In this document: in pieces, positions 26,141-34,616 of the stretch | Numbering within the stretch: position 1 is the stretch's first letter | Layout of the letters: each line of letters begins with the position of its first letter | From: Mycolicibacterium goodii | GTDB taxonomy: Bacteria > Actinomycetota > Actinomycetes > Mycobacteriales > Mycobacteriaceae | Reading direction: 5' to 3' | Assembly (NCBI RefSeq): GCF_001187505.1 | Contig: NZ_CP012150.1 | Location: forward strand, 4,526,001 to 4,590,000 | Length of the DNA: 64,000 nt | Position numbers and translations under genes: made by a program | Notes under the pieces: model-generated | Seen by the model: the letters and a program-made list of their open reading frames with translations, nothing else | Told to the model about the DNA's origin: nothing | Database searches by the model: none

Positions 26141-26200
26141 TCTCGTCCGATTCATCTGGAGGAAGAAATTCGCCGTCATCCGCTTTTGTCCGAAAAAGGT

Positions 26201-26247
26201 CACAATTGAACACAATTAAGTAGGTATATGATCCAGATCACACAATT
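26201..26247 (+). promoter_or_regulatory. Three phased CACAATT repeats upstream of the GAF-LytTR regulator
   Basis: CACAATT occurs at 26201, 26211 and 26241, spaced 10 and 30 bases, so all three lie on the same face of the helix. The region is AT-richer than its surroundings. Known LytTR-type sites are direct repeats near ACAGTTAAG, and the second copy here reads ACAATTAAG. Autoregulation by the following gene's LytTR domain is therefore a reasonable guess. Confidence 0.5.
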
Positions 26248-26335
26248 CTTTCGCTCGGTGGGGCATGTCCAGAGTGCTCACGCAGGCACCCGCGGATCGG
26301 TCAACACAAGTCCAAGCAGGTAGAGGGTGGACCGG

Positions 26336-27724
26336 ATGTCAACTGCACACGTCGAATCGAAACCTCGCTCCATGACCAATGCGGCGGTGCACGACGCGTG
26401 GGAACGGTTCGTGCACGGGGATGACGACGTCCGCGGCGTCCGACCCGAAGTGGCGATTTCCTGGCAACGATGTCGGGATCAGTACCACGTCGACCCGTTC
26501 CTGTCCGAAGCGCCTGCGGCGGTCACGGAGGTCAAGCATTCACTCGAACACGATCTTGTGTTCGCGGAACTGGGTTTCTGCGCCGCGGCCATGCTTCACG
26601 AGGTGTCCAAGTTCGGCATCGTGGTCATCGCCGATGCCAACGGTCGGGTTCTCGCCGAATGGGGTGAAAAGGCCACCCTTTCCGCCGCCGCCATATCCGG
26701 CCTCGCGCCGTGGTTCTGCTGGTCGGAGAGCGCGGTGGGCACCAATGGCATCGGTACCGCCCTCGGAACGCGAAACCCGATGGTGATCACACGGGAAGAA
26801 CACTGGTGCGAGGCCTTCCACGATTGGACCTGCGCGGCCGTCGCGGTGCGGGACGTGGTGAGCAAGGAACCGATCGCGAGCCTGAACATCTCGAGCCTGC
26901 GCTGTGACATGCCTGCCGCTGCGAGCACGTGGTTGGCGAACGCGGCCGCCCACACCGCGAGCAAGTTGCGTAACTGCGCCCGCGATGGCGGCGCCGAACT
27001 GCTCGCCGCCTACAGCCACGCCAGGGCGCGGTCGAGCGACGCACTGGCCGCCGTCGACGCAGCGGGCAAGGTGGTGATCGCCGACTCGGTGGCGAGCGTG
27101 CCACTCGGAGTCCCGAGTAACACTCCGGCAGTGGACCCGGCCGTGCGATGGAGTCCGACGCTTCCCGCGTTCATCGAGGCCGTTCGATTCGCCACCAAGC
27201 GGGCCAGTCACGACCCCGATTGGACCGGCACCACACAGATTTTCACCCATCTCTCCGACGAACCGTCGCACATCGGAATTCGCCCGGTGTTCCGCTCCGG
27301 AAATCTGGTCGGCCACCTGATCACCTTCGGTGTCGTCGACGGCGAGCAGGTGCGGCAGGTCGAAACAGGTTTGTACGCCGTGGAACAACCCCGTCGAGTG
27401 GTCGGGATCAGGGACAACCGGATGGTGCTGCTGAGGTTGCCGGAAGTCATGTTCGCCGAATCGGATGGCAACGAGGTGTGGCTGTCGACGGACCGGGGCA
27501 GGCTGCGGGCCGCGTCGGCAGGGCTCGACAAGCTCGACGAGGAGCTCACCCACGCCGGTTTCCTGCGGGTGCATCGCCGACACATCGTGAACCTGAACAG
27601 GATTCGAGAGGTCGAACGCCGGGACAAGGGCGAGCTGGTGCTGGTCATGGACGACCCCGACAACACGATGGTGCCGGTGTCCAGGCGGAATGTGCGCGCG
27701 GTGCGCAGCGCGCTGTGCATCTGA
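26336..27724 (+). CDS. GAF-domain transcriptional regulator with C-terminal LytTR DNA-binding domain
   Basis: 462 residues. Residues ~20-200 match the sensory N terminus of AcoR-type activators (ISWQRCR, GTNGIGTALGTR, ASLNISSLRCDMP). Residues ~360-460 are a LytTR domain (VHRRHIVNLNRI, PVSRRNVRAVRSAL). The usual sigma-54 AAA+ and Fis domains are absent, as expected in a genus without sigma-54. AcoR-type GAF domains often sense alcohol or ketone metabolites, which suits the alcohol dehydrogenase operon downstream. ATG 26336 has GAGGGTGG 5 bases upstream; GTG 26327 is also possible. katG follows after 27 bases and is probably co-transcribed. Confidence 0.85.
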   Translation: MSTAHVESKPRSMTNAAVHDAWERFVHGDDDVRGVRPEVAISWQRCRDQYHVDPFLSEAPAAVTEVKHSLEHDLVFAELGFCAAAMLHEVSKFGIVVIADANGRVLAEWGEKATLSAAAISGLAPWFCWSESAVGTNGIGTALGTRNPMVITREEHWCEAFHDWTCAAVAVRDVVSKEPIASLNISSLRCDMPAAASTWLANAAAHTASKLRNCARDGGAELLAAYSHARARSSDALAAVDAAGKVVIADSVASVPLGVPSNTPAVDPAVRWSPTLPAFIEAVRFATKRASHDPDWTGTTQIFTHLSDEPSHIGIRPVFRSGNLVGHLITFGVVDGEQVRQVETGLYAVEQPRRVVGIRDNRMVLLRLPEVMFAESDGNEVWLSTDRGRLRAASAGLDKLDEELTHAGFLRVHRRHIVNLNRIREVERRDKGELVLVMDDPDNTMVPVSRRNVRAVRSALCI

Positions 27725-27751
27725 GGTCGAGAAAGTGGGGGAGGAGGGCCG

Positions 27752-30028
27752 ATGCCCGAGAGCCCTGATGCCTATGTCAACAGGACGTACGACCAGACGG
27801 TGGCGGTGCGACGATCGTTGCGGAGTCACAATCCCCCTGGGGCAAACGGAGATCGACTCGGTTGGCCGCGCAGGCTCAACCTGAGGGTCCTGGCTCAACC
27901 CTGCCGCGTGAACAATCCGCTGGGCGAGGACTTCGACTACGCGAAGGAGTTCCTGTCGCTGGATCTCGACGAGTTGGCCCGCGATGTCGACGCGGTGCTG
28001 ACCACCTCGCAGGACTGGTGGCCCGCCGACTACGGCCATTACGGTCCGCTCATGCTGCGGATGGCCTGGCACTTCGCCGGGACCTACCGCATCGGCGACG
28101 GCCGGGGCGGCGCAGGCGCGGGGATGCAGCGCTTCGCCCCGCTCAACAGTTTTCCGGACAACCGCAACCTGGACAAGGCACGCCGGCTGCTGTGGCCGGT
28201 AAAGAAGAAGCACGGCCGCAAGATCTCCTGGTCCGACCTGATGATCTTCGCGGGCAACCGCGCGCTGGAGTCGATGGGCCTCAAGACATTCGGCTTCGCC
28301 GGCGGCCGAGAAGACGCGTGGGAGGCCGACGAGACCTTCTGGGGTCCGGAGCGGACATGGCTCGCCGATGAACGCCACAGCGGCGTCCGCGATCTGGACG
28401 AGCCACTGGCGGCCTCGGAGATGGGACTGATCTACGTCGACCCCCAGGGTCCGGCCACGGTGCCCGACCCCCTGGCCGCCGCCCGCGACATCCGAGAGAC
28501 GTTCCGCCGGATGGGGATGAACGATGAGGAGACCGTCGCACTGATCGCAGGCGGGCACACCTTCGGCAAATCGCACGGACCGGCCGACCCGAGCGGTTGC
28601 CTCGGTCCCGAACCCGAAGGGGCGCCACTGGAGGCGCTGGGACTTGGCTGGGCAAACAGCTTCGGCACCGGCAACGCCGCCGATACCGTCACCAGCGGGC
28701 TCGACGGCATCTGGACCGCCACACCGACGAAGTGGGACAACAGCTTCCTGACAACACTGTTCGCCTACGAGTGGGATGTGGCGCTCAGCCCCGCCGGGTT
28801 GTGGCAGTGGGTCCCGCGCAACGGTGCCGGGGCAGGCACGGTGCCCGACCCGTTCGACCCATCGAAGACTCACGCCCCGACAATGCTCACCACCGACCTT
28901 GCCGTGCAGGAAGATCCGCGATACCGGGTGATCGCACTGCGCTTTCTGGAGAACCCGGACGAGTTCGCGGACACTTTCGCACGGGCCTGGTTCAAGCTCA
29001 CGCACATCGACATGGGCCCGATCCAGCGCTACCTCGGGAAACTGGTCCCGGCCGAACCGCTGATCTGGCAGGACCCGGTGCCGCCGGTCGATCATGAACT
29101 CGCAGACGCCGACGACGTCGCCGCGCTCAAACGGGAGATCCTCGGCTCGGGACTGTCGGTGCCGCAACTCGTCGTCACGGCCTGGGCCTCGGCGTCGACA
29201 TTCCGCAACAGTGACAAACGCGGCGGGGCCAACGGGGCGCGCATCCGTCTCGAACCACAACGGAGCTGGGACGTCAACGAGCCCGAGAACCTGGCGATCG
29301 TACTGGGCAGGCTCGAGCGGATCCGCAGGCGGTTCAACGATTCCCACCGCGGGGGCAAGCAGATCTCCACCGCCGATCTGATCGTGCTCGGCGGATGCGC
29401 AGCGATCGAACATGCCGCCGCCGAGGCCGGTCACCACATCGAAGTCCCCTGCCGGCTGGGGCGCACGGACGCAACGCAGGAGTGGACCGACGTCGAGTGG
29501 TTCTCCGCACTGGAGCCCACCGCCGACGCATTCCGCAACTACGTCGGCAAGGGCAACCGGCCGCCACCGGAGCACCTGCTCGTCGACCGCGCGAGCCAGT
29601 TGACCCTGACCGCGCCGGAGATGGCGGTGCTGCTCGGCGGGTTGCGCGTGCTCGGCGCCAACCACGGCGGATCCCGGGTGGGCGCGCTCGCCGCGGCGGC
29701 GGGCGCGCTGAGCAATGAATTCTTCGTCAACCTGCTCGACGTGGACATCGAGTGGACGCCGAGGGCGGACACCGCCGACTGGACGGCGACATACGAGGGT
29801 CGTGACCGGCGCACCGGCGAGGTCAGATGGATCGCCGGCCGGGTCGACCTGTCCTTCCTGGCCGACCCGGTGCTCCGCGCAATCTCGGAGGTGTACGCGA
29901 GCGACGGCGCCGAGGAGAAGTTCGTCCGCGACTTCGTCTCCGCGTGGGACAAGGTGATGAACCTCGACCTGTTCGAGCGCGCGTGCGGCGCCGCCAATGA
30001 TGGTGCAGATCACCGGCATCGACGGTGA
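27752..30028 (+). CDS. katG: Catalase-peroxidase KatG
   Basis: 758 residues with both homologous halves. The distal site is R103-M-A-W106-H107. The Met-Tyr-Trp adduct is complete (W106, Y228, M254), and the proximal heme ligand is H269 in [10 protein letters not shown]. All are one lower than in M. tuberculosis KatG. It removes hydrogen peroxide and could activate isoniazid. No furA lies beside it, so it is a second katG rather than the furA-linked one. GGGGAGGAGGG precedes ATG 27752. Its position after the regulator and before the PQQ operon suggests peroxide defence during alcohol oxidation. Confidence 0.95.
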   Translation: MPESPDAYVNRTYDQTVAVRRSLRSHNPPGANGDRLGWPRRLNLRVLAQPCRVNNPLGEDFDYAKEFLSLDLDELARDVDAVLTTSQDWWPADYGHYGPLMLRMAWHFAGTYRIGDGRGGAGAGMQRFAPLNSFPDNRNLDKARRLLWPVKKKHGRKISWSDLMIFAGNRALESMGLKTFGFAGGREDAWEADETFWGPERTWLADERHSGVRDLDEPLAASEMGLIYVDPQGPATVPDPLAAARDIRETFRRMGMNDEETVALIAGGHTFGKSHGPADPSGCLGPEPEGAPLEALGLGWANSFGTGNAADTVTSGLDGIWTATPTKWDNSFLTTLFAYEWDVALSPAGLWQWVPRNGAGAGTVPDPFDPSKTHAPTMLTTDLAVQEDPRYRVIALRFLENPDEFADTFARAWFKLTHIDMGPIQRYLGKLVPAEPLIWQDPVPPVDHELADADDVAALKREILGSGLSVPQLVVTAWASASTFRNSDKRGGANGARIRLEPQRSWDVNEPENLAIVLGRLERIRRRFNDSHRGGKQISTADLIVLGGCAAIEHAAAEAGHHIEVPCRLGRTDATQEWTDVEWFSALEPTADAFRNYVGKGNRPPPEHLLVDRASQLTLTAPEMAVLLGGLRVLGANHGGSRVGALAAAAGALSNEFFVNLLDVDIEWTPRADTADWTATYEGRDRRTGEVRWIAGRVDLSFLADPVLRAISEVYASDGAEEKFVRDFVSAWDKVMNLDLFERACGAANDGADHRHRR

Positions 30029-30133
30029 GTGAATTCACCACGAACGGCACCTGGGAGCGCGTGAACGGCACCCTATGACCGCCCTGCGGTCATGCCTGTA
30101 CGGAGGGGTTGACCGGACCTATCGTTTCTCCTA

Positions 30134-30160
30134 GTCACATCTCGCAAAGCGAGATGTGAC
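30134..30160. promoter_or_regulatory. Perfect 27-bp inverted repeat between katG and the PQQ operon
   Basis: The 12-base arm GTCACATCTCGC, loop AAA, then the exact complementary arm at 30149-30160. There is no T-run. It may terminate katG transcription or serve as an operator. A second, shorter repeat lies at 30207-30222 (TTTCGG, 4 bases, CCGAAA). Both are in the 279-base gap that must hold the operon promoter. Confidence 0.7.
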
Positions 30161-30307
30161 GACCAAGCGGCGTCCGCAGATCTGAACACACACCTTTCAC
30201 TTGGCGTTTCGGATCGCCGAAATCAACAGAATGGAACGGGAATACGGTCTGCCGCACTTTCCACTCGACAAAACACTGAAGTTTCACCGACGAGAAGGTG
30301 AGGTCCT

Positions 30308-30769
30308 ATGACGGCCACACATCAGCGATCCGACCTACTGCGCGAACTCGGCCTGGACAAACAGAACCACGCCGCGCTCGGCCGGATCCTGGGAACCGGT
30401 TCCGTTGCCACCGCGACCGAGCGGGCCGACGGCACGATGGAGGCGACAATCCGTATCAGAGAGGACGAACTCGCCTGGGATCCAGCCATTCTGGTGATGC
30501 CGCACGGTGGTGACATCGAGCTGACAGTCATCAACGACGACAAGAACACCCACGCGGCGCTGTTCCCCAGCAACGGCGACCGGAAATTCCTGTGGCTTCT
30601 CAACCACTCCAAGGGAAGGGCAAAGCTCAACCTCGACGGCCCCGGCTACTACTGGTACAGCTCACCCGGCGGCAACGACGAGGGCCGTGGACTCACCGCC
30701 GCGATCGTCGTGGTCGGCGAGGTCCCGCCCGAAGCCCGTCTCGACCGTCCCGACCAGCCGCGCCCGTAG
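30308..30769 (+). CDS. Cupredoxin-like protein lacking copper ligands, first gene of the PQQ operon
   Basis: 153 residues, of which ~65-137 resemble a cupredoxin beta-barrel (DIELTVINDDKNTHAALFP, then YYWYSSPGGNDEGRGL). The first ligand position has H82, but the C-x-x-P-G-H core reads Y117-S-S-P-G-G122, so the Cys and second His are missing and no Met follows. It has no signal peptide, unlike exported blue copper proteins. It ends 14 bases before the PQQ dehydrogenase and may be a bound partner or subunit of it. GAGAAGGTGAGG lies upstream of ATG 30308. I do not recognise a named family. Confidence 0.7.
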   Translation: MTATHQRSDLLRELGLDKQNHAALGRILGTGSVATATERADGTMEATIRIREDELAWDPAILVMPHGGDIELTVINDDKNTHAALFPSNGDRKFLWLLNHSKGRAKLNLDGPGYYWYSSPGGNDEGRGLTAAIVVVGEVPPEARLDRPDQPRP

Positions 30770-30783
30770 GAGGAACACGAAAA

Positions 30784-32469
30784 ATGACGATCGAATACGT
30801 CGACGCCGGCGAGGCGATCAACCAGTCGGCGCTGAGCCCGATCCCCAACAGCGCGCCCGCGGTGGTGACCGACGTGACCTACGAGCGGCTGCTCAACGCA
30901 CGCTCGGAATCCCACAACTGGATCACCTACTACGGTGCCTACGACGGCAAGCGCTACAGCCTCCTGGACCAGATCAACACGGAGAACGTCAAGCGCATCG
31001 GACCGGCGTGGGTCTTCCAGGCCGGCGCCTCGGGGCACATGGCGGGCGCGTCGACCTATGCGTTCGAGGCATGCCCGCTCGTGGTCGACGGCGTCATGTT
31101 CGTCACCGGCTGGGACGGCTGGTTCTGGGCGCTGGACGCCAAGACCGGCCAGCAGCTGTGGCGCTACAAGCACGCGGTGCCGTTCGACGTCTCATTGTGC
31201 TGCGGCAATGTCAACCGCGGGTGTGCGGTCGCCAAGGGCAACGTCTACTTCGTGACGCCCAACGCGCACCTGATCGCACTGAACGCCTCGAACGGAGAGA
31301 AGGTCTGGGAGAAGACGATCGGCGACGTACGGGCGGGTGAGAGCGCCTCGCTGGCGCCGCTGGTGGTCAAGAACACCCTCATCACCGGCAGCGCCGGCGG
31401 CGAGTTCGGGGTGCGCGGCCACATCGACTGCTGGGACCTCGACACCGGCGAGCACCTGTGGCGGACCTACACGGTGCCCAAGCCGGGCGAACCGGGCTCG
31501 GAGACCTGGCCTGCCGACGGCGAAGCCTGGACCCGCGGCGGTGCCAACCACTGGGTCACCGGGACCTACGACCCCGAGTTGAACCTGTACTACGCCGGTA
31601 CCGGCAACCCGGCTCCCGACTTCGACGGTGCCGTGCGCGAAGGTGACAACCTGTACACCGACAGCGTCGTCGCGCTCGACGTCGACACCGGCGAGATCAA
31701 GTGGCACTACCAGTTCACCCCGCACGACCTGTGGGACTACGACTCCACGATGGAGATGACGCTCTTCGAGCGGGACGGCAAGAAGCTGCTCGGTCACTTC
31801 GACAAGAACGGCTACTTCTTCGTGCTGGACCGCACCAACGGGGAACTGCAGCACGTCACCCCGTTCGTGGATCGGATCGACTGGGGTGTCATCACCCGCG
31901 ACGGCAAGGTGACGCCACGCAAATACCCGGACAAGGAGGGTGAGCCCGTCCACTTTTACCCAGGACCGGCCGGGGCGAAGGAATGGACGCACGCCGCGTA
32001 CAGCCCGAAGACGGACATGTTCTACGTTCCCGTCGCCGACGTGGGCGCCACCGCCACACGCCGCCGACGCGAGTTCAAGGAGAGCATTCCGTACTGGGGT
32101 GCCGCCGTTCAGGTGGACATCGACGACATGGCCGGCTCGGTCAGCGCCTTCGACTCGCACGGTGAGGAGAAGTGGCGCTGGCGCCTCGACTATCCGATGG
32201 CCGCCTCGGTGCTCGCCACCGCGGGAGACCTGGTGTTTGCGGGCACACCGACCGGCGAGTTCGCCGCGCTCGACGCCAACACCGGCGAGAAGTTGTGGGA
32301 ATTCAACTGTGGCAGTGGGCATCACGGCAGTTGCTCGACCTACAGCGTCGACGGCAAGCAGTACGTCGTCGTGCCGGTCGGTTGGGGTGGCTGGCTGGAA
32401 GGCATCCTCCCCGGGATGCTCGGCGCGGGTCACGGCAGCGCCTTGATCGCCTTCACCCTGCCTGACTGA
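30784..32469 (+). CDS. PQQ-dependent alcohol (methanol-type) dehydrogenase
   Basis: 561 residues forming the eight-bladed quinoprotein propeller. Adjacent cysteines C139-C140 in LCCGNVNRG form the vicinal disulfide over PQQ. The active site is HDLWDYD: D318 is the catalytic base and D320 the extra acid that marks lanthanide-using XoxF/PedH-type enzymes. It oxidises an alcohol and reduces PQQ; no cytochrome c domain or gene is adjacent, so the electron acceptor is unknown. The N terminus (MTIEYVDAGEAINQ) has no signal peptide, although the family is normally periplasmic. GGAGG sits 9 bases before ATG 30784. Confidence 0.92.
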   Translation: MTIEYVDAGEAINQSALSPIPNSAPAVVTDVTYERLLNARSESHNWITYYGAYDGKRYSLLDQINTENVKRIGPAWVFQAGASGHMAGASTYAFEACPLVVDGVMFVTGWDGWFWALDAKTGQQLWRYKHAVPFDVSLCCGNVNRGCAVAKGNVYFVTPNAHLIALNASNGEKVWEKTIGDVRAGESASLAPLVVKNTLITGSAGGEFGVRGHIDCWDLDTGEHLWRTYTVPKPGEPGSETWPADGEAWTRGGANHWVTGTYDPELNLYYAGTGNPAPDFDGAVREGDNLYTDSVVALDVDTGEIKWHYQFTPHDLWDYDSTMEMTLFERDGKKLLGHFDKNGYFFVLDRTNGELQHVTPFVDRIDWGVITRDGKVTPRKYPDKEGEPVHFYPGPAGAKEWTHAAYSPKTDMFYVPVADVGATATRRRREFKESIPYWGAAVQVDIDDMAGSVSAFDSHGEEKWRWRLDYPMAASVLATAGDLVFAGTPTGEFAALDANTGEKLWEFNCGSGHHGSCSTYSVDGKQYVVVPVGWGGWLEGILPGMLGAGHGSALIAFTLPD

Positions 32470-32518
32470 ACCGCTCGCCAGACATCGGCAAAACCCCAGA
32501 GAAGAAAGAGAGAACACC

Positions 32519-32629
32519 ATGGAGAAGAAGACCGCCGGTCTGCAGAAGTGGGAGCGCCCCACGTTCGCCGAGATCCGGGTGTCCGCCGAGGTGACCGCGT
32601 ACGTGGCCGTCCTGGACGGCGCCGACTAG
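32519..32629 (+). CDS. pqqA: PQQ precursor peptide PqqA
   Basis: A 36-residue peptide, M-E-K-K at the N terminus and ending D-G-A-D. The E-x3-Y motif that supplies the PQQ skeleton is E24-V-T-A-Y28, preceded by the usual W-x2-P-x-F-x-E pattern (W11-E18). PqqE crosslinks the Glu and Tyr side chains. It is longer than the 23-24 residues of many PqqA proteins, with about eight residues after Tyr28. AGAAAGAGAG upstream is a good ribosome-binding site. It lies 49 bases after the dehydrogenase. Confidence 0.93.
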   Translation: MEKKTAGLQKWERPTFAEIRVSAEVTAYVAVLDGAD

Positions 32630-32643
32630 TCGCCTCACAGCGA

Positions 32644-32672
32644 GGGCGTCGGGCCGGATCGGCCCGACGCCC
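32644..32672 (+). promoter_or_regulatory. GC-only hairpin between pqqA and pqqB
   Basis: A perfect 12-bp stem (arm GGGCGTCGGGCC) with loop GGATC, 15 bases after the pqqA stop and 19 bases before the pqqB ribosome-binding site. In other bacteria pqqA message is far more abundant than the rest of the operon. This structure could act as a partial terminator or protect the 3' end of a short pqqA RNA. Confidence 0.65.
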
Positions 32673-32707
32673 CGCCGCGGCAATCCCGACGGAGGAAGTG
32701 ATCGCTG

Positions 32708-33622
32708 GTGTGGGTGAGGGTGCTGGGATCGGCAGCAGGCGGCGGGTTTCCGCAGTGGAACTGCGGGTGCCCGCAGTGCCGTGCGGTGCGGACCGGAGCC
32801 CGGCCCTGCGTCGCACGCTCACAGTCGTCGATCGCGGTGAGCGCTGACCGCAAACAGTGGTTCCTGTTCAACGCCTCGCCGGACATCCGGTCGCAGATCG
32901 AGTCGTTCCCGGATCTGCACCCCGACGAAGGCAGAGTGGTCCGGCTTCGGGCTGTGCTGCTCACCGACGCCGAACTCGACCACACCCTCGGGTTGCTGCT
33001 GATGCGGGAGGGGCGTGGGCTCGAAGTCCACGCGACCGAGTCGGTGCACGAAACCCTCACCAGCGGGACCGGGGTGCTCAGGACACTCGAGGCGTACTGT
33101 CCGGTCAAGTGGCAGCCGGTGCTGCCCGGGGTTGAGGTCCCGCTTGGCGATGCATCAAATGGGTTGTCGTACCGCGCATTCGACGTACCAACCGACAAGT
33201 CCATGCGTTTCCCTGGGGCTCCCACGCGCGGCCGGGTCGTGGGTTACCGCCTCACCGACGCTCGTAATGGCCCACGTAACAGCCAAAGCCTCGTATATCT
33301 GCCGTGCGTGCAGCAAATGACCCAGGAGGTCCTCGAGGAACTGGCAGACTGCTCCGGCCTGCTGATCGACGGCACCTGCTGGCGCGACGACGAGATGTCC
33401 AGGCTCGGCCTGGCAGGCAAAACCTCTCGCGAGATGGGACATATCCCGATCGCCGGCCCCGGCGGCAGCCTCGAGCTGCTGGCGTCGCTGCCGATCGACC
33501 GCAAGGTCTACATCCACATGAACAACACCAACCCGGTCCTGCTCGAGGACTCGCCCGAGCGACGGATCCTCGACCACCACGGCATCGGGGTCGCCGCCGA
33601 CGGGCTGGAGTTGGAGATCTGA
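32708..33622 (+). CDS. pqqB: PQQ biosynthesis protein PqqB
   Basis: 304 residues of the metallo-beta-lactamase-fold PqqB family. It opens WVRVLGSAAGGGFPQWNCGCPQCR, with the C-G-C-P-Q-C zinc site. The conserved stretches FNASPDIRSQI, LTDAELDHTLGLLLMREG and HIPIAGPGGSLELL are all present. PqqB is a hydroxylase acting on the di-amino-acid intermediate. GTG 32708 follows GGAGG by 12 bases; GTG 32714 would give a product two residues shorter. Confidence 0.95.
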   Translation: MWVRVLGSAAGGGFPQWNCGCPQCRAVRTGARPCVARSQSSIAVSADRKQWFLFNASPDIRSQIESFPDLHPDEGRVVRLRAVLLTDAELDHTLGLLLMREGRGLEVHATESVHETLTSGTGVLRTLEAYCPVKWQPVLPGVEVPLGDASNGLSYRAFDVPTDKSMRFPGAPTRGRVVGYRLTDARNGPRNSQSLVYLPCVQQMTQEVLEELADCSGLLIDGTCWRDDEMSRLGLAGKTSREMGHIPIAGPGGSLELLASLPIDRKVYIHMNNTNPVLLEDSPERRILDHHGIGVAADGLELEI

Positions 33623-33631
33623 GGAGCAAGA

Positions 33632-34351
33632 ATGGCACTGCACACGCCGAGAGCGGTTGTGGCCCAGGCGCTTACGCCCGGCGAATTCGAGGAAGCGCTT
33701 CGCGAGCACGTCAAGGGCTATCACCACCTGCATCCCTTCCACCGCCGGATGAACACCGGCCAGTGCAGCCCCGACGAGATCCGGGGGTGGGTGGCCAATC
33801 GCTTCTACTACCAGGTGAACATTCCCAGGAAAGACGGCGCGATCCTCAGCAGCTGCCCGGACCGGGAGATACGGCGGCGTTGGGTCCAGCGCATCATCGA
33901 CCACGACGGCACGACCGAAGGAACCGGCGGGATCGAGGCGTGGCTGCGACTCGGCGAAGCCGTCGGTTTGACCAGGGAGGAACTCGAAGACGCACGACAC
34001 CTGCTCCCGGGTGTGCGATTCGCCGTCGACGCCTACGTGACCTTCACCCGCACCCGGCCATGGCTGGAGGCAGTGGCCTCTTCGCTGACCGAGTTGTTCG
34101 CCCCCGACCTGATGACCGAGCGGCTCGCGGCGTTCGAACGTCACTACACCTGGATCGACCCGAAGGAGCTCTTGTACTTCAGGACCCGTATCACCCAGGC
34201 GCCCCGCGACTCCGAACATGGTCTCGAGGTGGTGCGGCGCCACTGCGTCACCCCGGAAACCCAGACGGCCGCGCTGTCGGCGCTGTCCTTCAAGTGCGAC
34301 GTGCTGTGGAGCATGCTCGATGCGATCGACCAGGCTTATGGAAATCGCTGA
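33632..34351 (+). CDS. pqqC: Pyrroloquinoline-quinone synthase PqqC
   Basis: 239 residues of all-helical PqqC. This cofactorless oxidase performs the last ring closure and eight-electron oxidation of AHQQ to PQQ, producing hydrogen peroxide. The conserved NRFYYQVNIPRKDGAILSSCPD and IDHDGT stretches are intact. The peroxide by-product gives a direct reason for katG to sit upstream. AGGAGCAAG precedes the ATG; pqqD overlaps its end by 14 bases. Confidence 0.96.
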   Translation: MALHTPRAVVAQALTPGEFEEALREHVKGYHHLHPFHRRMNTGQCSPDEIRGWVANRFYYQVNIPRKDGAILSSCPDREIRRRWVQRIIDHDGTTEGTGGIEAWLRLGEAVGLTREELEDARHLLPGVRFAVDAYVTFTRTRPWLEAVASSLTELFAPDLMTERLAAFERHYTWIDPKELLYFRTRITQAPRDSEHGLEVVRRHCVTPETQTAALSALSFKCDVLWSMLDAIDQAYGNR

Positions 34352-34616
34352 CGATACCGCGCGGCCACGACTGGCTCCGCACGTCCGGATGAGGTACGAC
34401 GCCGCGCGCGGACAGTACGCCCTGCTGTCGCCGGAGACGATCTGGGTCCTCAACGACACCGGGGTTGCGATCGTGGAATTGTGTGACGCCCGGCGGACCA
34501 TCGCCGAGATCCAGGTCGAGCTCGGCAGCCGCTATGACGGTATCGCCGAGGGCGATGTCCGGCGCTTCGTGGCCGACCTCGTCACCAAGCACGGGATGGA
34601 GATCGATCATGGATAA
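34338..34616 (+). CDS. pqqD: PqqA-binding chaperone PqqD
   Basis: 92 residues with a RiPP recognition element fold. The typical opening PRLAPHVRMRYDAARGQYALLSPE and the region VLNDTGVAIVELCD are present. PqqD binds PqqA and presents it to PqqE. ATG 34338 lies inside the end of pqqC, and the stop overlaps pqqE by 8 bases, so the three are translationally coupled. Confidence 0.94.
   Translation: MEIADDTARPRLAPHVRMRYDAARGQYALLSPETIWVLNDTGVAIVELCDARRTIAEIQVELGSRYDGIAEGDVRRFVADLVTKHGMEIDHG

Noticed and set aside
26540-30019. 1,159-codon open frame on the - strand opposite katG
   Set aside because: It is antisense to katG and the regulator, both with intact motifs. Long antisense frames arise from high-GC third positions; the translation has no domain.
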